Shown here one piece after another: positions 27,756 through 37,123 of a stretch of DNA of 64,000 bases. Where the stretch lies: positions 186,001 to 250,000 of the forward strand of contig NZ_NEGE01000002.1 of NCBI RefSeq assembly GCF_002135355.1. The letters are read 5' to 3'. The position numbers and the translations under genes are program-made. The notes beneath the pieces were generated by a model. It was not told the origin of the DNA. It saw nothing but the letters and a program-made list of their open reading frames with translations, and did no database searches. This stretch comes from Acinetobacter sp. ANC 4169 (GTDB lineage Bacteria > Pseudomonadota > Gammaproteobacteria > Pseudomonadales > Moraxellaceae). Every line of letters begins with the position of its first letter. The first letter of the stretch is position 1.

Positions 27756-28994
27756 TTACTTACGACGTGAACCGTAACCACGTTTAGCCAGTTCAAGTTT
27801 GGCAATCATGCCTTTATGAACTTCATCCGGACCATCAGCCAAACGTAAAGATCGTGCCTGAGCAAAGAAACCTGTCAGTGGCGTATCACGGGAAACGCCA
27901 GCACCGCCGTGAATCTGCATGGCCATATCCACCACTTTTTCCAGTACACTTGGCGCAACCACTTTAATTGCTGAAATTTCAGTCAGTGCTGCCATATTAC
28001 CCAAAGTATCCATCTTGTAAGCAGCATAAAGTGTAAGTAAACGTGCCTGGTCAATGGCGACCCGTGCTTCTGCAACACGTTCCAGATTGCCACCCAGTTT
28101 TAAGATTTCCTTGCCAAAAGCACTACGGCTCATGCCACGGTCAATCATCAGCTCAAGTGATTTTTCCGCTGCACCGATACAGCGCATGCAATGGTGAATA
28201 CGGCCCGGCCCTAAACGACCCTGGGCAATTTCAAAACCCTGACCTGCACCGCCAATAAAATTGGCTACCGGTACGCGTACATTGTTAAAGCTGATTTCGC
28301 CGTGACCATGCGGAGCATCATAATCGCCAAAAACCGGCAACATACGTTCAATTTTTACTCCTGCCGTATCAATAGGAACCAGAACCATAGAATGTTGATG
28401 ATGACGGTCTTTGCTTGCGTCAGGCGTATGCGCCATAAAGATGATGATTTTTGCATTGGGATCGCCCAAACCTGACGACCACCATTTACGGCCATTCAGG
28501 ACAATTTCATCACCCTCGACTACAGCTGTCGCCTGCATATTGGTGGCATCTGAGGATGCAACGGCAGGTTCAGTCATACAAAACACTGAGCGGATTTTGC
28601 CTTCAAGCAATGGCGTTAACCATTGTTGTTTTTGTTGTTCAGATCCATAGCGCCATAACACTTCCATGTTGCCGCTGTCAGGCGCATTACAGTTAAATAC
28701 GATGGGTGCAATTAAACTGCGCCCTGAAAGTTCGGCAATATGCGCATATTCCTGAACCGACAAACCTTGGCCAAGTTCCGGACAGGGTAAAAACATATTC
28801 CAAAGCCCTGCTGCTTTAGCCTTATTTTTTAATATTTCAAGTTGCGCAGGCCATTGCCAAGTTGTCCAATCACCGCCTTGATTTAACTCATGAACATCGT
28901 TCCAAAACTCGGTTTCCACCGGTTCAATTTCGTTTTTTATAAAGGCTTTGGTTCGTTCAATGAAATCCTGTGCTCGTGCTGACAACTCAAACAT
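27756..28994 (-). CDS. Acyl-CoA dehydrogenase family protein
   Basis: A 412-residue flavoenzyme of the ACAD fold that introduces the alpha-beta double bond into acyl-CoA. It has the FAD/substrate motifs FCMTEPAVASSDATN near 138, RKWWSSGLGDP near 165, the QIHGGAGVSRDTPL block near 362, and LRLADGPDEVHKG near the C-terminus. Length fits the ACAD10/11-type or long-chain branch. It heads the operon with the kinase, phosphatase and SDR. A divergent LysR gene starts 93 bases away and probably controls the operon. Confidence 0.92.
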   Translation of the reverse strand: MFELSARAQDFIERTKAFIKNEIEPVETEFWNDVHELNQGGDWTTWQWPAQLEILKNKAKAAGLWNMFLPCPELGQGLSVQEYAHIAELSGRSLIAPIVFNCNAPDSGNMEVLWRYGSEQQKQQWLTPLLEGKIRSVFCMTEPAVASSDATNMQATAVVEGDEIVLNGRKWWSSGLGDPNAKIIIFMAHTPDASKDRHHQHSMVLVPIDTAGVKIERMLPVFGDYDAPHGHGEISFNNVRVPVANFIGGAGQGFEIAQGRLGPGRIHHCMRCIGAAEKSLELMIDRGMSRSAFGKEILKLGGNLERVAEARVAIDQARLLTLYAAYKMDTLGNMAALTEISAIKVVAPSVLEKVVDMAMQIHGGAGVSRDTPLTGFFAQARSLRLADGPDEVHKGMIAKLELAKRGYGSRRK

Positions 28995-29087
28995 GGCAAC
29001 TTCCTTAAAATATTATGTGATCTAATCTTTACAACAACATAACCTGAAAACTATTATGAATAAAATGATTTAATTCAATAGAACATC

Positions 29088-30005
29088 ATGAATAGTATGC
29101 ATAATAAAGCCGTGATTGATATGGCTGTTTTTCATCGCATAGACATCAACTTATATCCCTTATTTATTGCTGTTTATGAACAAAAAAGCATTTCCAAGGC
29201 TGCGCAGATTTTGTGTATTAGCCAATCTGCTGCCAGCCATGCCCTACAGCGTTTAAGACAGCATTTGCAAGATGACTTGTTTGCACGTGCCGGCAGTAAA
29301 ATGTTGCCTACACCTTTTGCCGAGCAAATTTATCCTGTCGTTAAAAATGCACTGGTTGCCATTCAAAATATATCTATACAAAAGCAAAGTTTTGATCCCA
29401 GCATGGTGCAAAGCCTAAAAATTGCGGTACATGATGAAATTGAACCGATGATTTTTCCCAAACTGGTTCAGCACTTCCAAAGACTGGATCTGGATATTCA
29501 ATTTTTCAGTAGCAAACTCGACCGTAAAAGCATCGTGACGGACCTTGCTACCCAGCAAATAGATTTTGTCATTGATCTGGAGCAAAATTTTGGTGAAAAA
29601 ATTCAATTCCAAAAACTCGTGCAAGACCATTTTGTGGTTTGTACACAGCAGCAAAATATGAATGAACAAATTTATCTCGCCTCATCGCATATTGGCGTTT
29701 CATCACGGCGTACTGGTGTTTTAGTTGAAGATATTTATTTAAACCGCCAACAACTGTCACGACAGATTTCTTTACGCTGCCAGCACTATTCAACTGCTTT
29801 ACAGATTTTGCTGCAAAATCCAAAATCGGTTTTAACCATTCCTCAAAATTTGCTGACCCATTTGCAAGTTTCTCCAGCATTAAATATTTTTCCGGTGCCT
29901 GTAGACTTGCCGCTTATTTATTTGGGGATGTATTGGCATAAAGATTTGAAAGAAAATTCACGGCATCATTTTTTGCGAAGCGAAATTTCTAAAATTTTTG
30001 CTTAG
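29088..30005 (+). CDS. LysR-family regulator
   Basis: A 305-residue LTTR: N-terminal HTH LYPLFIAVYEQKSISKAAQILCISQSAASHALQRLRQHL near residues 20-60, then a periplasmic-binding-like effector domain. It is divergent from the acyl-CoA dehydrogenase operon with a 93-base shared intergenic, the usual LTTR arrangement, so it likely regulates that operon in response to an acid or acyl-CoA. An internal ATG at 29121 (MAVFHRI) is an alternative start. Confidence 0.88.
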   Translation: MNSMHNKAVIDMAVFHRIDINLYPLFIAVYEQKSISKAAQILCISQSAASHALQRLRQHLQDDLFARAGSKMLPTPFAEQIYPVVKNALVAIQNISIQKQSFDPSMVQSLKIAVHDEIEPMIFPKLVQHFQRLDLDIQFFSSKLDRKSIVTDLATQQIDFVIDLEQNFGEKIQFQKLVQDHFVVCTQQQNMNEQIYLASSHIGVSSRRTGVLVEDIYLNRQQLSRQISLRCQHYSTALQILLQNPKSVLTIPQNLLTHLQVSPALNIFPVPVDLPLIYLGMYWHKDLKENSRHHFLRSEISKIFA

Positions 30006-30290
30006 GCTATTTGAACGTAAAATCAATATATGTCATTTCTAAAAAAGGGTCTTGTTATAGCTTAGCTTCCACATAAGAAAGACATAGAATTTACTTAGGC
30101 TATTTATATTATCTTTGGGATGGAAAATTGATCTATGTTAATTGTGATTCAAATATAAGCTATTGCCGAATAAATAAACGAAATGCTGAATTGGCAAGGG
30201 ATTGAGTGCTATTTGGTTATTTATTCAGCCCTTAATTCATGCCAATTCACTTAAACTTGACCTCCATATTTTTCTCATTTTTATAGATGA

Positions 30291-30887
30291 ATGGGCGCTG
30301 AAATTTCCGGCTCATTTATCCAAAATTTTTCTATGTTGGCAAATCTCTCCCCTTTCTGGCTCATTGTATTGGGCATGCTGTTGTGTGCGGTTTCATTTTT
30401 TATTTTCCGAAAAATTAACCTGTATTTGACCCAACTCTTTAAACCCTTCAAAAAAGGAAAAAAATACTGGTGTAAAGTCATTGCCGTCAGTGATGGCGAT
30501 ACCCTCACCTGCACACGTTTTAACTTACGGCGTTCAGAAACCAAACTGCGCTTTGCCTATGTCGATGCCCCAGAATCGACACAAACTTATGGCAAGGAAT
30601 CACAGCGTCTGGTGAAAAAAATGGTCTATTACAAATTGGTCCGTGTCGAGATTACCGATGTCGATCGCTATGGCCGCTGCGTTGGGGTGATTTATCGTTT
30701 TAGACGCAATATCAATCAGGAGCTGGTCAAACGCGGCGCAGCCTGGGTATACGAGGAATATATTAAAAATCCGACTCAAAAACAAAAATGGCTGGCGCTA
30801 CAAAACCAGGCCAAAAAGCAGAAAAAAGGCTTATGGAAAAATGCACATCCGGTACGTCCCAGCGTTTATCGTAAGCAAAATAAATAG
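30291..30887 (+). CDS. Membrane-anchored staphylococcal-nuclease-like protein
   Basis: A 198-residue protein with one N-terminal membrane helix (FWLIVLGMLLCAVSFFIF, residues ~22-39), then an SNase/thermonuclease domain. It contains VSDGDTLTC, LRFAYVDAPES, the catalytic-loop RYGRCVGVIY, and ELVKRGAAWVYEEY. The catalytic Asp and Arg positions of the SNase fold look present (DGDT, R near 83, R near 125), so activity is plausible. It is probably anchored in the inner membrane facing the periplasm. The start is uncertain: the ATG at 30333 just before the helix is equally possible and neither has a clear ribosome-binding site. Confidence 0.8.
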   Translation: MGAEISGSFIQNFSMLANLSPFWLIVLGMLLCAVSFFIFRKINLYLTQLFKPFKKGKKYWCKVIAVSDGDTLTCTRFNLRRSETKLRFAYVDAPESTQTYGKESQRLVKKMVYYKLVRVEITDVDRYGRCVGVIYRFRRNINQELVKRGAAWVYEEYIKNPTQKQKWLALQNQAKKQKKGLWKNAHPVRPSVYRKQNK

Positions 30888-30975
30888 CATTCAAGTATAG
30901 AAAAACGCTCGAGGTTAAATTCGACGTTAAAAATGGATTTGAATGGGTATCATCACATCAAATTTTCTCTATAAA

Positions 30976-31008
30976 ACAAAGTGGCCTGTTTAAAGCTGGC
31001 CACTTTAA
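30976..31008. terminator. Terminator between nuclease and bd oxidase genes
   Basis: Perfect AAAGTGGCC/GGCCACTTT stem with an 11-base loop; a T-run (CTTTTTT) follows a few bases later on the plus strand. It sits between convergent genes and may serve both. Confidence 0.7.
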
Positions 31009-31024
31009 TAGCTTTTTTAGAGAG

Positions 31025-31138
31025 TTAAAGATAATAAGCCAATTGAACCAGCAACCGGAATGCTCCGGCAATGAGGGCCAAAGCAAAAAATCCACCCAGC
31101 CACAACACAATAAACCACTGCGTCTGTGAAAGTTTCAT
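31025..31138 (-). CDS. Small bd-oxidase subunit (DUF2474-like), 37 aa
   Basis: A tiny single-helix membrane protein starting MKLSQTQWFIVLWLGGFFAL, only nine bases after the cydB stop and with GGGAG before its ATG. Position, length and the W-x(n)-GG hydrophobic core match the CydX/DUF2474 class of small subunits that stabilise cytochrome bd or cyanide-insensitive oxidases. It is easily missed because of its size. Assigned by context and composition, not by search. Confidence 0.75.
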   Translation of the reverse strand: MKLSQTQWFIVLWLGGFFALALIAGAFRLLVQLAYYL

Positions 31139-31147
31139 ATTTACTCC

Positions 31148-32152
31148 CTAATGATAGCCTTTATCACCAATGCGTACTTTGTCGCGGAAGACCCAGTAAG
31201 ACAACCCTGTATAAATAATAATGATTGGAATCAACAGCAATGCACCAATCAGGGTAAATAACTGGCTACTTTGAGGTGCTGCTGCCTCCCAAATCGTGAC
31301 TGAACGTGGAATGATATAAGGCCATAAACTGATCAGGAATCCGGTATAAGCTAGGAAAACTAGGGCCAAAGTATAAACAAATGGACTGAGTTCCTTACGT
31401 TGCTTGCAGGCACGTAACGCGAGGTAAGTAAATACTAAAACCAGAATTGGTACTGGACTGAAATAGGTAAGCTGAGGCTGACTAAACCAGCGTTCGGCAA
31501 TTGCAGGATGAGCCAAAGGCGTATAAATACTGACACAACCGAAAATGATGAATAAGGCAATAATCAGCTTCGGCATGAGTTGAAACATTCGATTTTGCAA
31601 GTCTGCATCTGTTTTAAAAATGAGCCAGCCACAGCCCAAAGTAGCATACAGCACCACCACTCCCACCCCGGTAAAAACCGAAAATGGCGTGAGCCAATCT
31701 AAACCGCCTCCAGTGTATATCCCATTGGTGGTTTTAATGCCTTGAATATAGGCTCCCAGAATGATGCCCTGGAAAAATCCGGTCAGTATAGAACCTCCAA
31801 TAAAGGCCATATCCCAAAGATGGCGGTTACGTCTGGATTTAAAACGAAATTCGAAAGCCACTCCTCGGAAAATGAGGGCAACAACCATCAAAATGATAGG
31901 CAGATATAGCGCAGAAAGTACCGTCGAATACACCAAAGGAAAAGCGGCAAATAGGCCTGCCCCGCCCAACACCATCCAGGTTTCATTGCCATCCCATACT
32001 GGAGCCACGGTATTCATCATCACGTCACGTTCTTGTTGCGCTTTAAAGAAAGGAAACAAGATGCCGATACCTAAGTCAAAGCCATCCAGTACCACATAAA
32101 TCAGCACACCAACCGCAATAATTACAATCCAGATAAAAGATAAATCAATCAT
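31148..32152 (-). CDS. cydB: Cytochrome bd-type oxidase subunit II
   Basis: A 334-residue integral membrane subunit (about eight or nine helices) of a bd-type quinol oxidase. It shows the family opening VLDGFDLGIGILFPF near residues 23-37 and WDGNETWMVLGGAGLFAAFP near 53. It pairs with CydA in the inner membrane to reduce oxygen to water. Its start overlaps the cydA stop by four bases (ATGA), so translation is coupled. Shorter than E. coli CydB and resembling CioB of the cyanide-insensitive oxidase branch. Confidence 0.93.
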   Translation of the reverse strand: MIDLSFIWIVIIAVGVLIYVVLDGFDLGIGILFPFFKAQQERDVMMNTVAPVWDGNETWMVLGGAGLFAAFPLVYSTVLSALYLPIILMVVALIFRGVAFEFRFKSRRNRHLWDMAFIGGSILTGFFQGIILGAYIQGIKTTNGIYTGGGLDWLTPFSVFTGVGVVVLYATLGCGWLIFKTDADLQNRMFQLMPKLIIALFIIFGCVSIYTPLAHPAIAERWFSQPQLTYFSPVPILVLVFTYLALRACKQRKELSPFVYTLALVFLAYTGFLISLWPYIIPRSVTIWEAAAPQSSQLFTLIGALLLIPIIIIYTGLSYWVFRDKVRIGDKGYH

Positions 32153-33588
32153 TTGTCATTCTCCTGGTTGTTATCTAAAGGCTGACCATCCAGCTCTTCA
32201 TCGGTACTGCCTAATGGACGATGTGAAGCTTGAATAACCTTCTCTTCACTATGCGGCATGTAATGAACAAATTCCGGGCCTTTATGCATGATTCGGAGCA
32301 TGTAATAGATGCCAACCCCGAACACTACGCAATACACCAGTACAAAAATAATCAGGGTTAATCCAACCTGTTCTGCCGACACCGGGGACAGTGCATCTTT
32401 AGTTCTTAATACCCCATACACGACCCAAGGCTGACGTCCAACCTCTGTAGTAAACCAGCCAGCCAACATGGCGATAAAACCCGAAGGTCCCATCATCAAG
32501 GCAAAACGGTGAAATCCTGAACTTTCATAAAGACGGCCAGTTTTTCTGAGCCATAAGCCGACTAGGGCCAATAGCAGCATCAACACGCCCAGGCCCACCA
32601 TGACCCGGAAACTCCAAAAAATAATGGTTGAGTTTGGACGGTCTTCTGGCGCAAATTCTTTCAGGCCAGGCACTTTACCGTTCATGGAATGAGTCAGAAT
32701 CAGACTACCGGCATTGGGTATGGCCAATCCATAGCGAGTCTGCTCTGCCTGCATATCCGGAATACCAAACAAATACAGCGGCATGCCTTCATTGTGATTA
32801 GTTTCCCAGTGGCCTTCTATTGCGGCAATTTTTGCTGGTTGATGCTTTAAGGTATTGATACCATGCAGATCGCCAATCAGAACCTGCAAAGGGGTAAGTA
32901 CCAATATCATCCATAAGGCCATGGAAAAAGACGTTTTGACCATGGCATCACGGCGCCCTTTCAATAAATGCCACGCTGCTGTACTTGCCACCAGCAAGGC
33001 TGACACCAGAAATGCAGCCATTGCCATATGCGCCAAGCGATACGGGAAAGAAGGATTGAACACAATGGCTAGCCAGTCCTGCGGAACGATAATGCCATTT
33101 TCAATACTGAAACCTTGTGGAGTTTGCATCCAGCTGTTGGATGAGAGAATCCAGAACATGGAAATACAGGTTCCGAGGGCCACCATGACCGTAGCAAAGA
33201 AATGTGCCCGAGGACCAACACGCCCCCAGCCAAACAGCATAATGCCCAGGAATCCGGCTTCCAGGAAGAATGCACTCAGTACCTCATAGGCTAGAAGTGG
33301 CCCGGTTACACTACCGGAGATGCGTGAAAATTCACTCCAGTTGGTTCCGAACTGGTAGCTCATGACCACACCGGAAACCACGCCCATACCAAAGGCAATG
33401 GCAAATATTTTGACCCAAAACTTGAACAGGTCCTGATAGACCGGATCTTGGGTTCTTAGCCAGCGCCATTCTAAAACCGCCAGAAAGCTTGCCAGGCCAA
33501 TGGAAATAGCCGGGAAAATAATATGAAAAGAGACAGTGAACGCAAACTGAATTCGCGCAAGCTCAAGTGCTGTTAATCCTAGATTCAT
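32149..33588 (-). CDS. cydA: Cytochrome bd-type oxidase subunit I (CioA-like)
   Basis: A 479-residue subunit carrying hemes b558, b595 and d. Heme/quinol residues are visible: ARIQFAFTVSFHIIFP (His18 region), GVVSGVVMSYQFGTNW near 75, HMAMAAFL near 188, and the quinol-loop GRQPWVVYGVLRT near 390. The Q-loop is short, the feature separating CioA from the long-loop CydA of E. coli, so this is most likely the cyanide-insensitive type. First gene of cioAB plus a 37-residue subunit; the 280-base gap to the divergent marR gene carries its promoter. Confidence 0.93.
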   Translation of the reverse strand: MNLGLTALELARIQFAFTVSFHIIFPAISIGLASFLAVLEWRWLRTQDPVYQDLFKFWVKIFAIAFGMGVVSGVVMSYQFGTNWSEFSRISGSVTGPLLAYEVLSAFFLEAGFLGIMLFGWGRVGPRAHFFATVMVALGTCISMFWILSSNSWMQTPQGFSIENGIIVPQDWLAIVFNPSFPYRLAHMAMAAFLVSALLVASTAAWHLLKGRRDAMVKTSFSMALWMILVLTPLQVLIGDLHGINTLKHQPAKIAAIEGHWETNHNEGMPLYLFGIPDMQAEQTRYGLAIPNAGSLILTHSMNGKVPGLKEFAPEDRPNSTIIFWSFRVMVGLGVLMLLLALVGLWLRKTGRLYESSGFHRFALMMGPSGFIAMLAGWFTTEVGRQPWVVYGVLRTKDALSPVSAEQVGLTLIIFVLVYCVVFGVGIYYMLRIMHKGPEFVHYMPHSEEKVIQASHRPLGSTDEELDGQPLDNNQENDK

Positions 33589-33871
33589 AACCTCACCTTT
33601 TTTAATTTGTTCGGCTGATGATTGATCATGCAGATTTTTAGGAAAGTCATTTTGTTGTTTTGAACAGCTTTTAGAATACGCCTAAATTTTAAGCAAAGTA
33701 TGTTGCTTTAATATTTCCAGCCCACTGCAATACCCCGAAATAAAGCCTAACATACTAGCTTTCATTGACCTGTATTTTGATCAGGACTCTTGATCCCGGC
33801 CTGATTTGAACTTGAACAATCATATAAAGAAGCATAAAATTGCAGATAGTTAGTTACCCTGGTTAACTATT

Positions 33872-34315
33872 ATGAATTCCTTACTCGGATTTCGTCCCTC
33901 ACTGCTGCGCTGCGCACGAATGATGAGTGATGAAATCAATACAATTTTACTTCCCTATCAGCTGAATTATTCCTTATGGCAAATCCTGTTTGTGATTCAG
34001 GAAAAGCATGGTTGTACCTCTATAGAAATGGCAGATTATTTAAATGTGTCTAAGCCATCGATCGCAAAGCGTATACATGTGCTGATGCAAATGGGTGTTT
34101 TAAGCCACATCGAAACTGAAGACAAACGTCAAAAAAAACTGATGTTAAGTACTCAAGGCATCGCGCTTTTTCAACAGTGTGCTGCCGAAATAGACAACTT
34201 TGAAAGTCAGCTAATTCAAAATCTGGATCAGCAAGATATTCAACGCTCCATCAAGATTCTGCATGCCATCATAAATGATCTTGAAATTAACAAAACAGGT
34301 GAACAGCATGAGTGA
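33872..34315 (+). CDS. MarR-family regulator
   Basis: A 147-residue winged-helix repressor: HTH and wing at SIEMADYLNVSKPSIAKRIHVLMQMGVLSHIETEDKRQKKLMLS (residues ~49-93) between dimerisation helices. Its stop overlaps the start of the downstream MFS gene by 8 bases, a tight two-gene operon, so it probably controls that exporter. It is not a close copy of the MarR protein at 23304, although both pair with MFS genes. Confidence 0.9.
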   Translation: MNSLLGFRPSLLRCARMMSDEINTILLPYQLNYSLWQILFVIQEKHGCTSIEMADYLNVSKPSIAKRIHVLMQMGVLSHIETEDKRQKKLMLSTQGIALFQQCAAEIDNFESQLIQNLDQQDIQRSIKILHAIINDLEINKTGEQHE

Positions 34316-35513
34316 TAATGCCCCCTTATGGACAAGAAATTTTATTCTTGTCAGTTCCATTAACTTTCAGCTGGTACTGACCTTTTATCTTCTTGTGGTG
34401 GTCATTGTCGGTTATGCCGTTGCTGAACTGGGTGCAACGACTGCTCAGGCAGGCCTGGTTTCGGGATTATTTATTGTTGGCACCCTGATTGGCCGTTTGC
34501 TGGTAGGTAAGTTTCTGCAACGTTTTGGCCGTAAAACCACCATGATTGTAGGGTTAATTGGATTTCTGATTTTTTCCGGATTCTATTTCATTCCCCTGAA
34601 TGTCGCTGCCTTGCTGGGTGTACGTTTCATGCATGGTTTTATGATGGGCATGGCATCGACCGTATTGGGAACCATCATTGCCCAGATTTTACCGCCAACC
34701 CGTCGTGGTGAAGGTATTGGCTACTACAGCATGAGCAGTACCTTGGGTACCGCGATTGGTCCATTCCTGGCCATATGGATGATGCTGCATGTCGGTTATA
34801 ACGCGATTTTTGCCTTATCTACCCTCATTGCTGTGTGCTGTTTAATTGTGGCGTTGATGATTCAAGTTCCCAACTTGCCACAACATCCCAAAACAGTTGA
34901 AACTCAAGTCAGTGTAAAAAAACCAAGTTTCATTTCCCAGTTTATTGAAATGAAAGCCCTGCCTATTTCAATCATTATGCTATTGGCATCGATTTGCTAT
35001 TCGGGTGTGCTGTCCTTTATCAATTTCTACGCCAAAGAAATCGATCTGGTTGAAACCGCTTCTTTCTTCTTTTTGATGTATGCCATTGCCATCTTGATAT
35101 CACGACCGTTTACTGGCCCGCTAATGGATCGTAAAGGTGAAAACATCATTATGTATCCGGCCTTTATCATCATGGCCATTGCCCTGGTTTTATTAAGTCA
35201 GGCACACAGTTCATTTATGCTGCTACTTTGTGCAGGCTTACTCGGTTTTGGCTATGGCAACATTCAGTCGGTTTGCCAAACCGTGGCAGTGAAAAGTGCC
35301 AACATTGAACGGATGGGCTTTGCCACCTCAACCTTTTTCATTTTCCTCGATGCAGGCCTAGGTTTTGGTCCTTATTTCATTGGTCAGGCACTCGGCTATA
35401 TTTCCTATTCACAGCTATATTTTTATAGTGCCATGGCGGTATTGGTCTGTATTGTCATCTATTATCTGTTGCATGGACGTACTGCAAGCAAGCGTCAGCA
35501 GGCTTCTGCTTAA
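34308..35513 (+). CDS. MFS transporter (DHA1-type)
   Basis: A 401-residue, 12-helix major facilitator. Loop motif VGKFLQRFGRKTTM lies near 70 and RRGEGIGYYSMSSTLG near 137, shared with the transporter at 7284-8465, of which it is a paralogue. I start at MSDNAPLWTRNF because AGGTG precedes it and the frame above that is the MarR gene's tail. It likely exports a compound sensed by the overlapping MarR-type regulator. Unlike the other MarR-linked MFS gene in this window, this one is intact. Confidence 0.9.
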   Translation: MSDNAPLWTRNFILVSSINFQLVLTFYLLVVVIVGYAVAELGATTAQAGLVSGLFIVGTLIGRLLVGKFLQRFGRKTTMIVGLIGFLIFSGFYFIPLNVAALLGVRFMHGFMMGMASTVLGTIIAQILPPTRRGEGIGYYSMSSTLGTAIGPFLAIWMMLHVGYNAIFALSTLIAVCCLIVALMIQVPNLPQHPKTVETQVSVKKPSFISQFIEMKALPISIIMLLASICYSGVLSFINFYAKEIDLVETASFFFLMYAIAILISRPFTGPLMDRKGENIIMYPAFIIMAIALVLLSQAHSSFMLLLCAGLLGFGYGNIQSVCQTVAVKSANIERMGFATSTFFIFLDAGLGFGPYFIGQALGYISYSQLYFYSAMAVLVCIVIYYLLHGRTASKRQQASA

Positions 35514-35546
35514 AGCTTAAGTATCACAATCAATTTAAATCTGTAA

Positions 35547-35591
35547 TTAAAACGGCGGTGATACTCTAAGGAGTGAGCCCCGTTTTTTTTA
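35547..35591 (+). terminator. Terminator after MFS gene
   Basis: Outer stem AAAACGG/CCGTTTT with an inner ACTC/GAGT pair and a run of T residues. Ends the marR-MFS operon. Confidence 0.7.
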
Positions 35592-35627
35592 TAAAATAGC
35601 TGAAAGAAAAATAAGCAATATTCGAAG

Positions 35628-35674
35628 ATAATCTTCTAAAAAATTATCTTCTAAAAAATTATCTGCTATAAAAA
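35628..35674. repeat. Three tandem 15-base repeats
   Basis: Units ATAATCTTCTAAAAA (35628), ATTATCTTCTAAAAA (35643) and a diverged ATTATCTGCTATAAAAA (35658) sit between an MFS terminator and the nitroreductase gene. Possibly a replication-slippage product without function. Confidence 0.7.
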
Positions 35675-35748
35675 ATAAACCACACCCTCCCTAAGCCAGT
35701 CATAAAGCACAGCTATGACTGACATCAGAAAGAATGCTGATCTAAAAA

Positions 35749-36351
35749 TTATTTAAACACTTTAAAACGGGCTGCATCATCCATATAGCCTTTGTCATTG
35801 GCTTCGCCTTCTACCGAACCAAATACGAGCTGGGCACGAAGTTTCCAGCTGGCAGGAATATCCCATTCTGCATGAACCTGTTCATCGACAATCGGGTTGT
35901 AATGCTGAAGTGAAGCACCCAAGCCATCGGTATGTAAGGCCGTCCAAGTGGCAAACTGAGCAATCGCTGTAGAATGTTCCGCCCAAACCGGGAAGTTATC
36001 GGCATATGACGGGAACTGCTCTTGCAAGCCTTTAATGACATCCATATCTTCAAAGAATAAAACCGTACCCACGCCCGCAGCAAAGCTGTCCATTTTGGCA
36101 CTGGTTTTTGCTGCGCTTTCTTGGTCTTTTGCATAGGCTTTAAGTTGTTCTTTTACAAAACCCCAAAATTTCTCATGCTGCTCATTAAACAAAATCACTG
36201 CACGTGAAGATTGCGAGTTAAAAGATGAAGGACTTTGCTTAATGGCATGCTTGATCAAATCAGTTAAATATTCAGGGCTTTGCTCTACATTTTTACCTAT
36301 GGCATAAATAGTACGGCGTTTATTAATTAAATCTAAAAACTGATTCGACAT
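35749..36351 (-). CDS. Nitroreductase-family protein
   Basis: A 200-residue FMN-dependent oxidoreductase of the nitroreductase fold, short form (YdgI/MhqN-like): RRTIYAIGKN near residue 10, QSPSSFNSQSSRAVIL near 37, and GLGASLQHYNP near 145. It probably reduces quinones or nitro compounds with NAD(P)H. I start at MSNQFLDL; 18 further codons upstream are not family-like. Transcribed alone. Confidence 0.88.
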   Translation of the reverse strand: MSNQFLDLINKRRTIYAIGKNVEQSPEYLTDLIKHAIKQSPSSFNSQSSRAVILFNEQHEKFWGFVKEQLKAYAKDQESAAKTSAKMDSFAAGVGTVLFFEDMDVIKGLQEQFPSYADNFPVWAEHSTAIAQFATWTALHTDGLGASLQHYNPIVDEQVHAEWDIPASWKLRAQLVFGSVEGEANDKGYMDDAARFKVFK

Positions 36352-36583
36352 TTGATGAAATCCTTTGATATTTCTTCGGGAAGATTTTAGACAAGCTGCC
36401 AACACTGTTAAGTAAATGTGAAATATAAACTTTTACAACAATGCAGCTAAAACTTGTAATGAGCCTACCATATGCAATAATAATTACAATTTCTAGTATA
36501 TTTTATTGATAATTAAATCTTTAATTTTTTATATGCAAGGGTTTAGTTCACCCAAAGCGGTTCTAGGATATTCAATATTAATA

Positions 36584-36614
36584 AAAAAATCCCCCAACAT
36601 TTGGAGGATTTTTA
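36584..36614. terminator. Hairpin beside the 163-aa gene
   Basis: AAAATCC/GGATTTT arms with imperfect CCC/GGA pairing, in A-rich and T-rich flanks. It lies just past the end of the minus-strand 163-aa gene and probably terminates it. Confidence 0.65.
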
Positions 36615-36631
36615 CTATATTTCAGCAAGTT

Positions 36632-37123
36632 TTAGAATTTAGCATTCAAAATATTTTGTGCTACTTTATGCTTCCAGAGATCTCGTAAAGTTGGCAAATA
36701 GAATTTTTCACCAATTTCGACCAACTCAGCATCAATCAACGCATGAACTTCATGCATAAATAGATAATCAAGTTCAACTGTTTTTAATTTTGGATGGCTT
36801 TTGGCAAAGGCTTTACGCTTTTGTTGTGCAGTTTTGACCAATTGATCTGCATAGTTTTTATTTTTAAATTGGGAAATTGCATTTAAACGTAATTCAATCA
36901 CACCCCAGCCACTCACCAATAATTTGAACAGTTCAAAATCTTCAGTGGTTGATTCCCAGGTCATTTCATCCAGATTTTCATCATTAGGAAGTACCGGAAG
37001 TAGCAGTTCCATCACACTCGGGAAAATCTTCTTAAAATTCAAAATAAATTTAACAGGATGCTCACCCGGATAATCCTTGAATTGCACCTTTTTCTGAACA
37101 TCTGTTAAATAAATATCGAACAT
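36632..37123 (-). CDS. Hypothetical protein, 163 aa
   Basis: Not recognised. Soluble, helix-rich, with a hydrophobic strand (VKFILNFKKIFPSVMELLLPVL, ~24-45) and a basic C-terminal half (QLVKTAQQKRKAFAKSHPK). No signal peptide. The ATG follows an AGG purine stretch and codon use is consistent with its neighbours. A terminator lies directly downstream. It sits alone between nitroreductase and diguanylate cyclase genes. Confidence 0.7.
   Translation of the reverse strand: MFDIYLTDVQKKVQFKDYPGEHPVKFILNFKKIFPSVMELLLPVLPNDENLDEMTWESTTEDFELFKLLVSGWGVIELRLNAISQFKNKNYADQLVKTAQQKRKAFAKSHPKLKTVELDYLFMHEVHALIDAELVEIGEKFYLPTLRDLWKHKVAQNILNAKF

Noticed and set aside
32855-33289. A 144-codon frame opposite cydA
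   Set aside because: Mirror image of a well-conserved gene; low-complexity reverse-frame text with no family resemblance.
35628-35674. Tandem 15-base repeats as a CRISPR-like or iteron array
   Set aside because: Units are contiguous without spacers, only three, A/T-rich and diverging; no cas or rep gene nearby.
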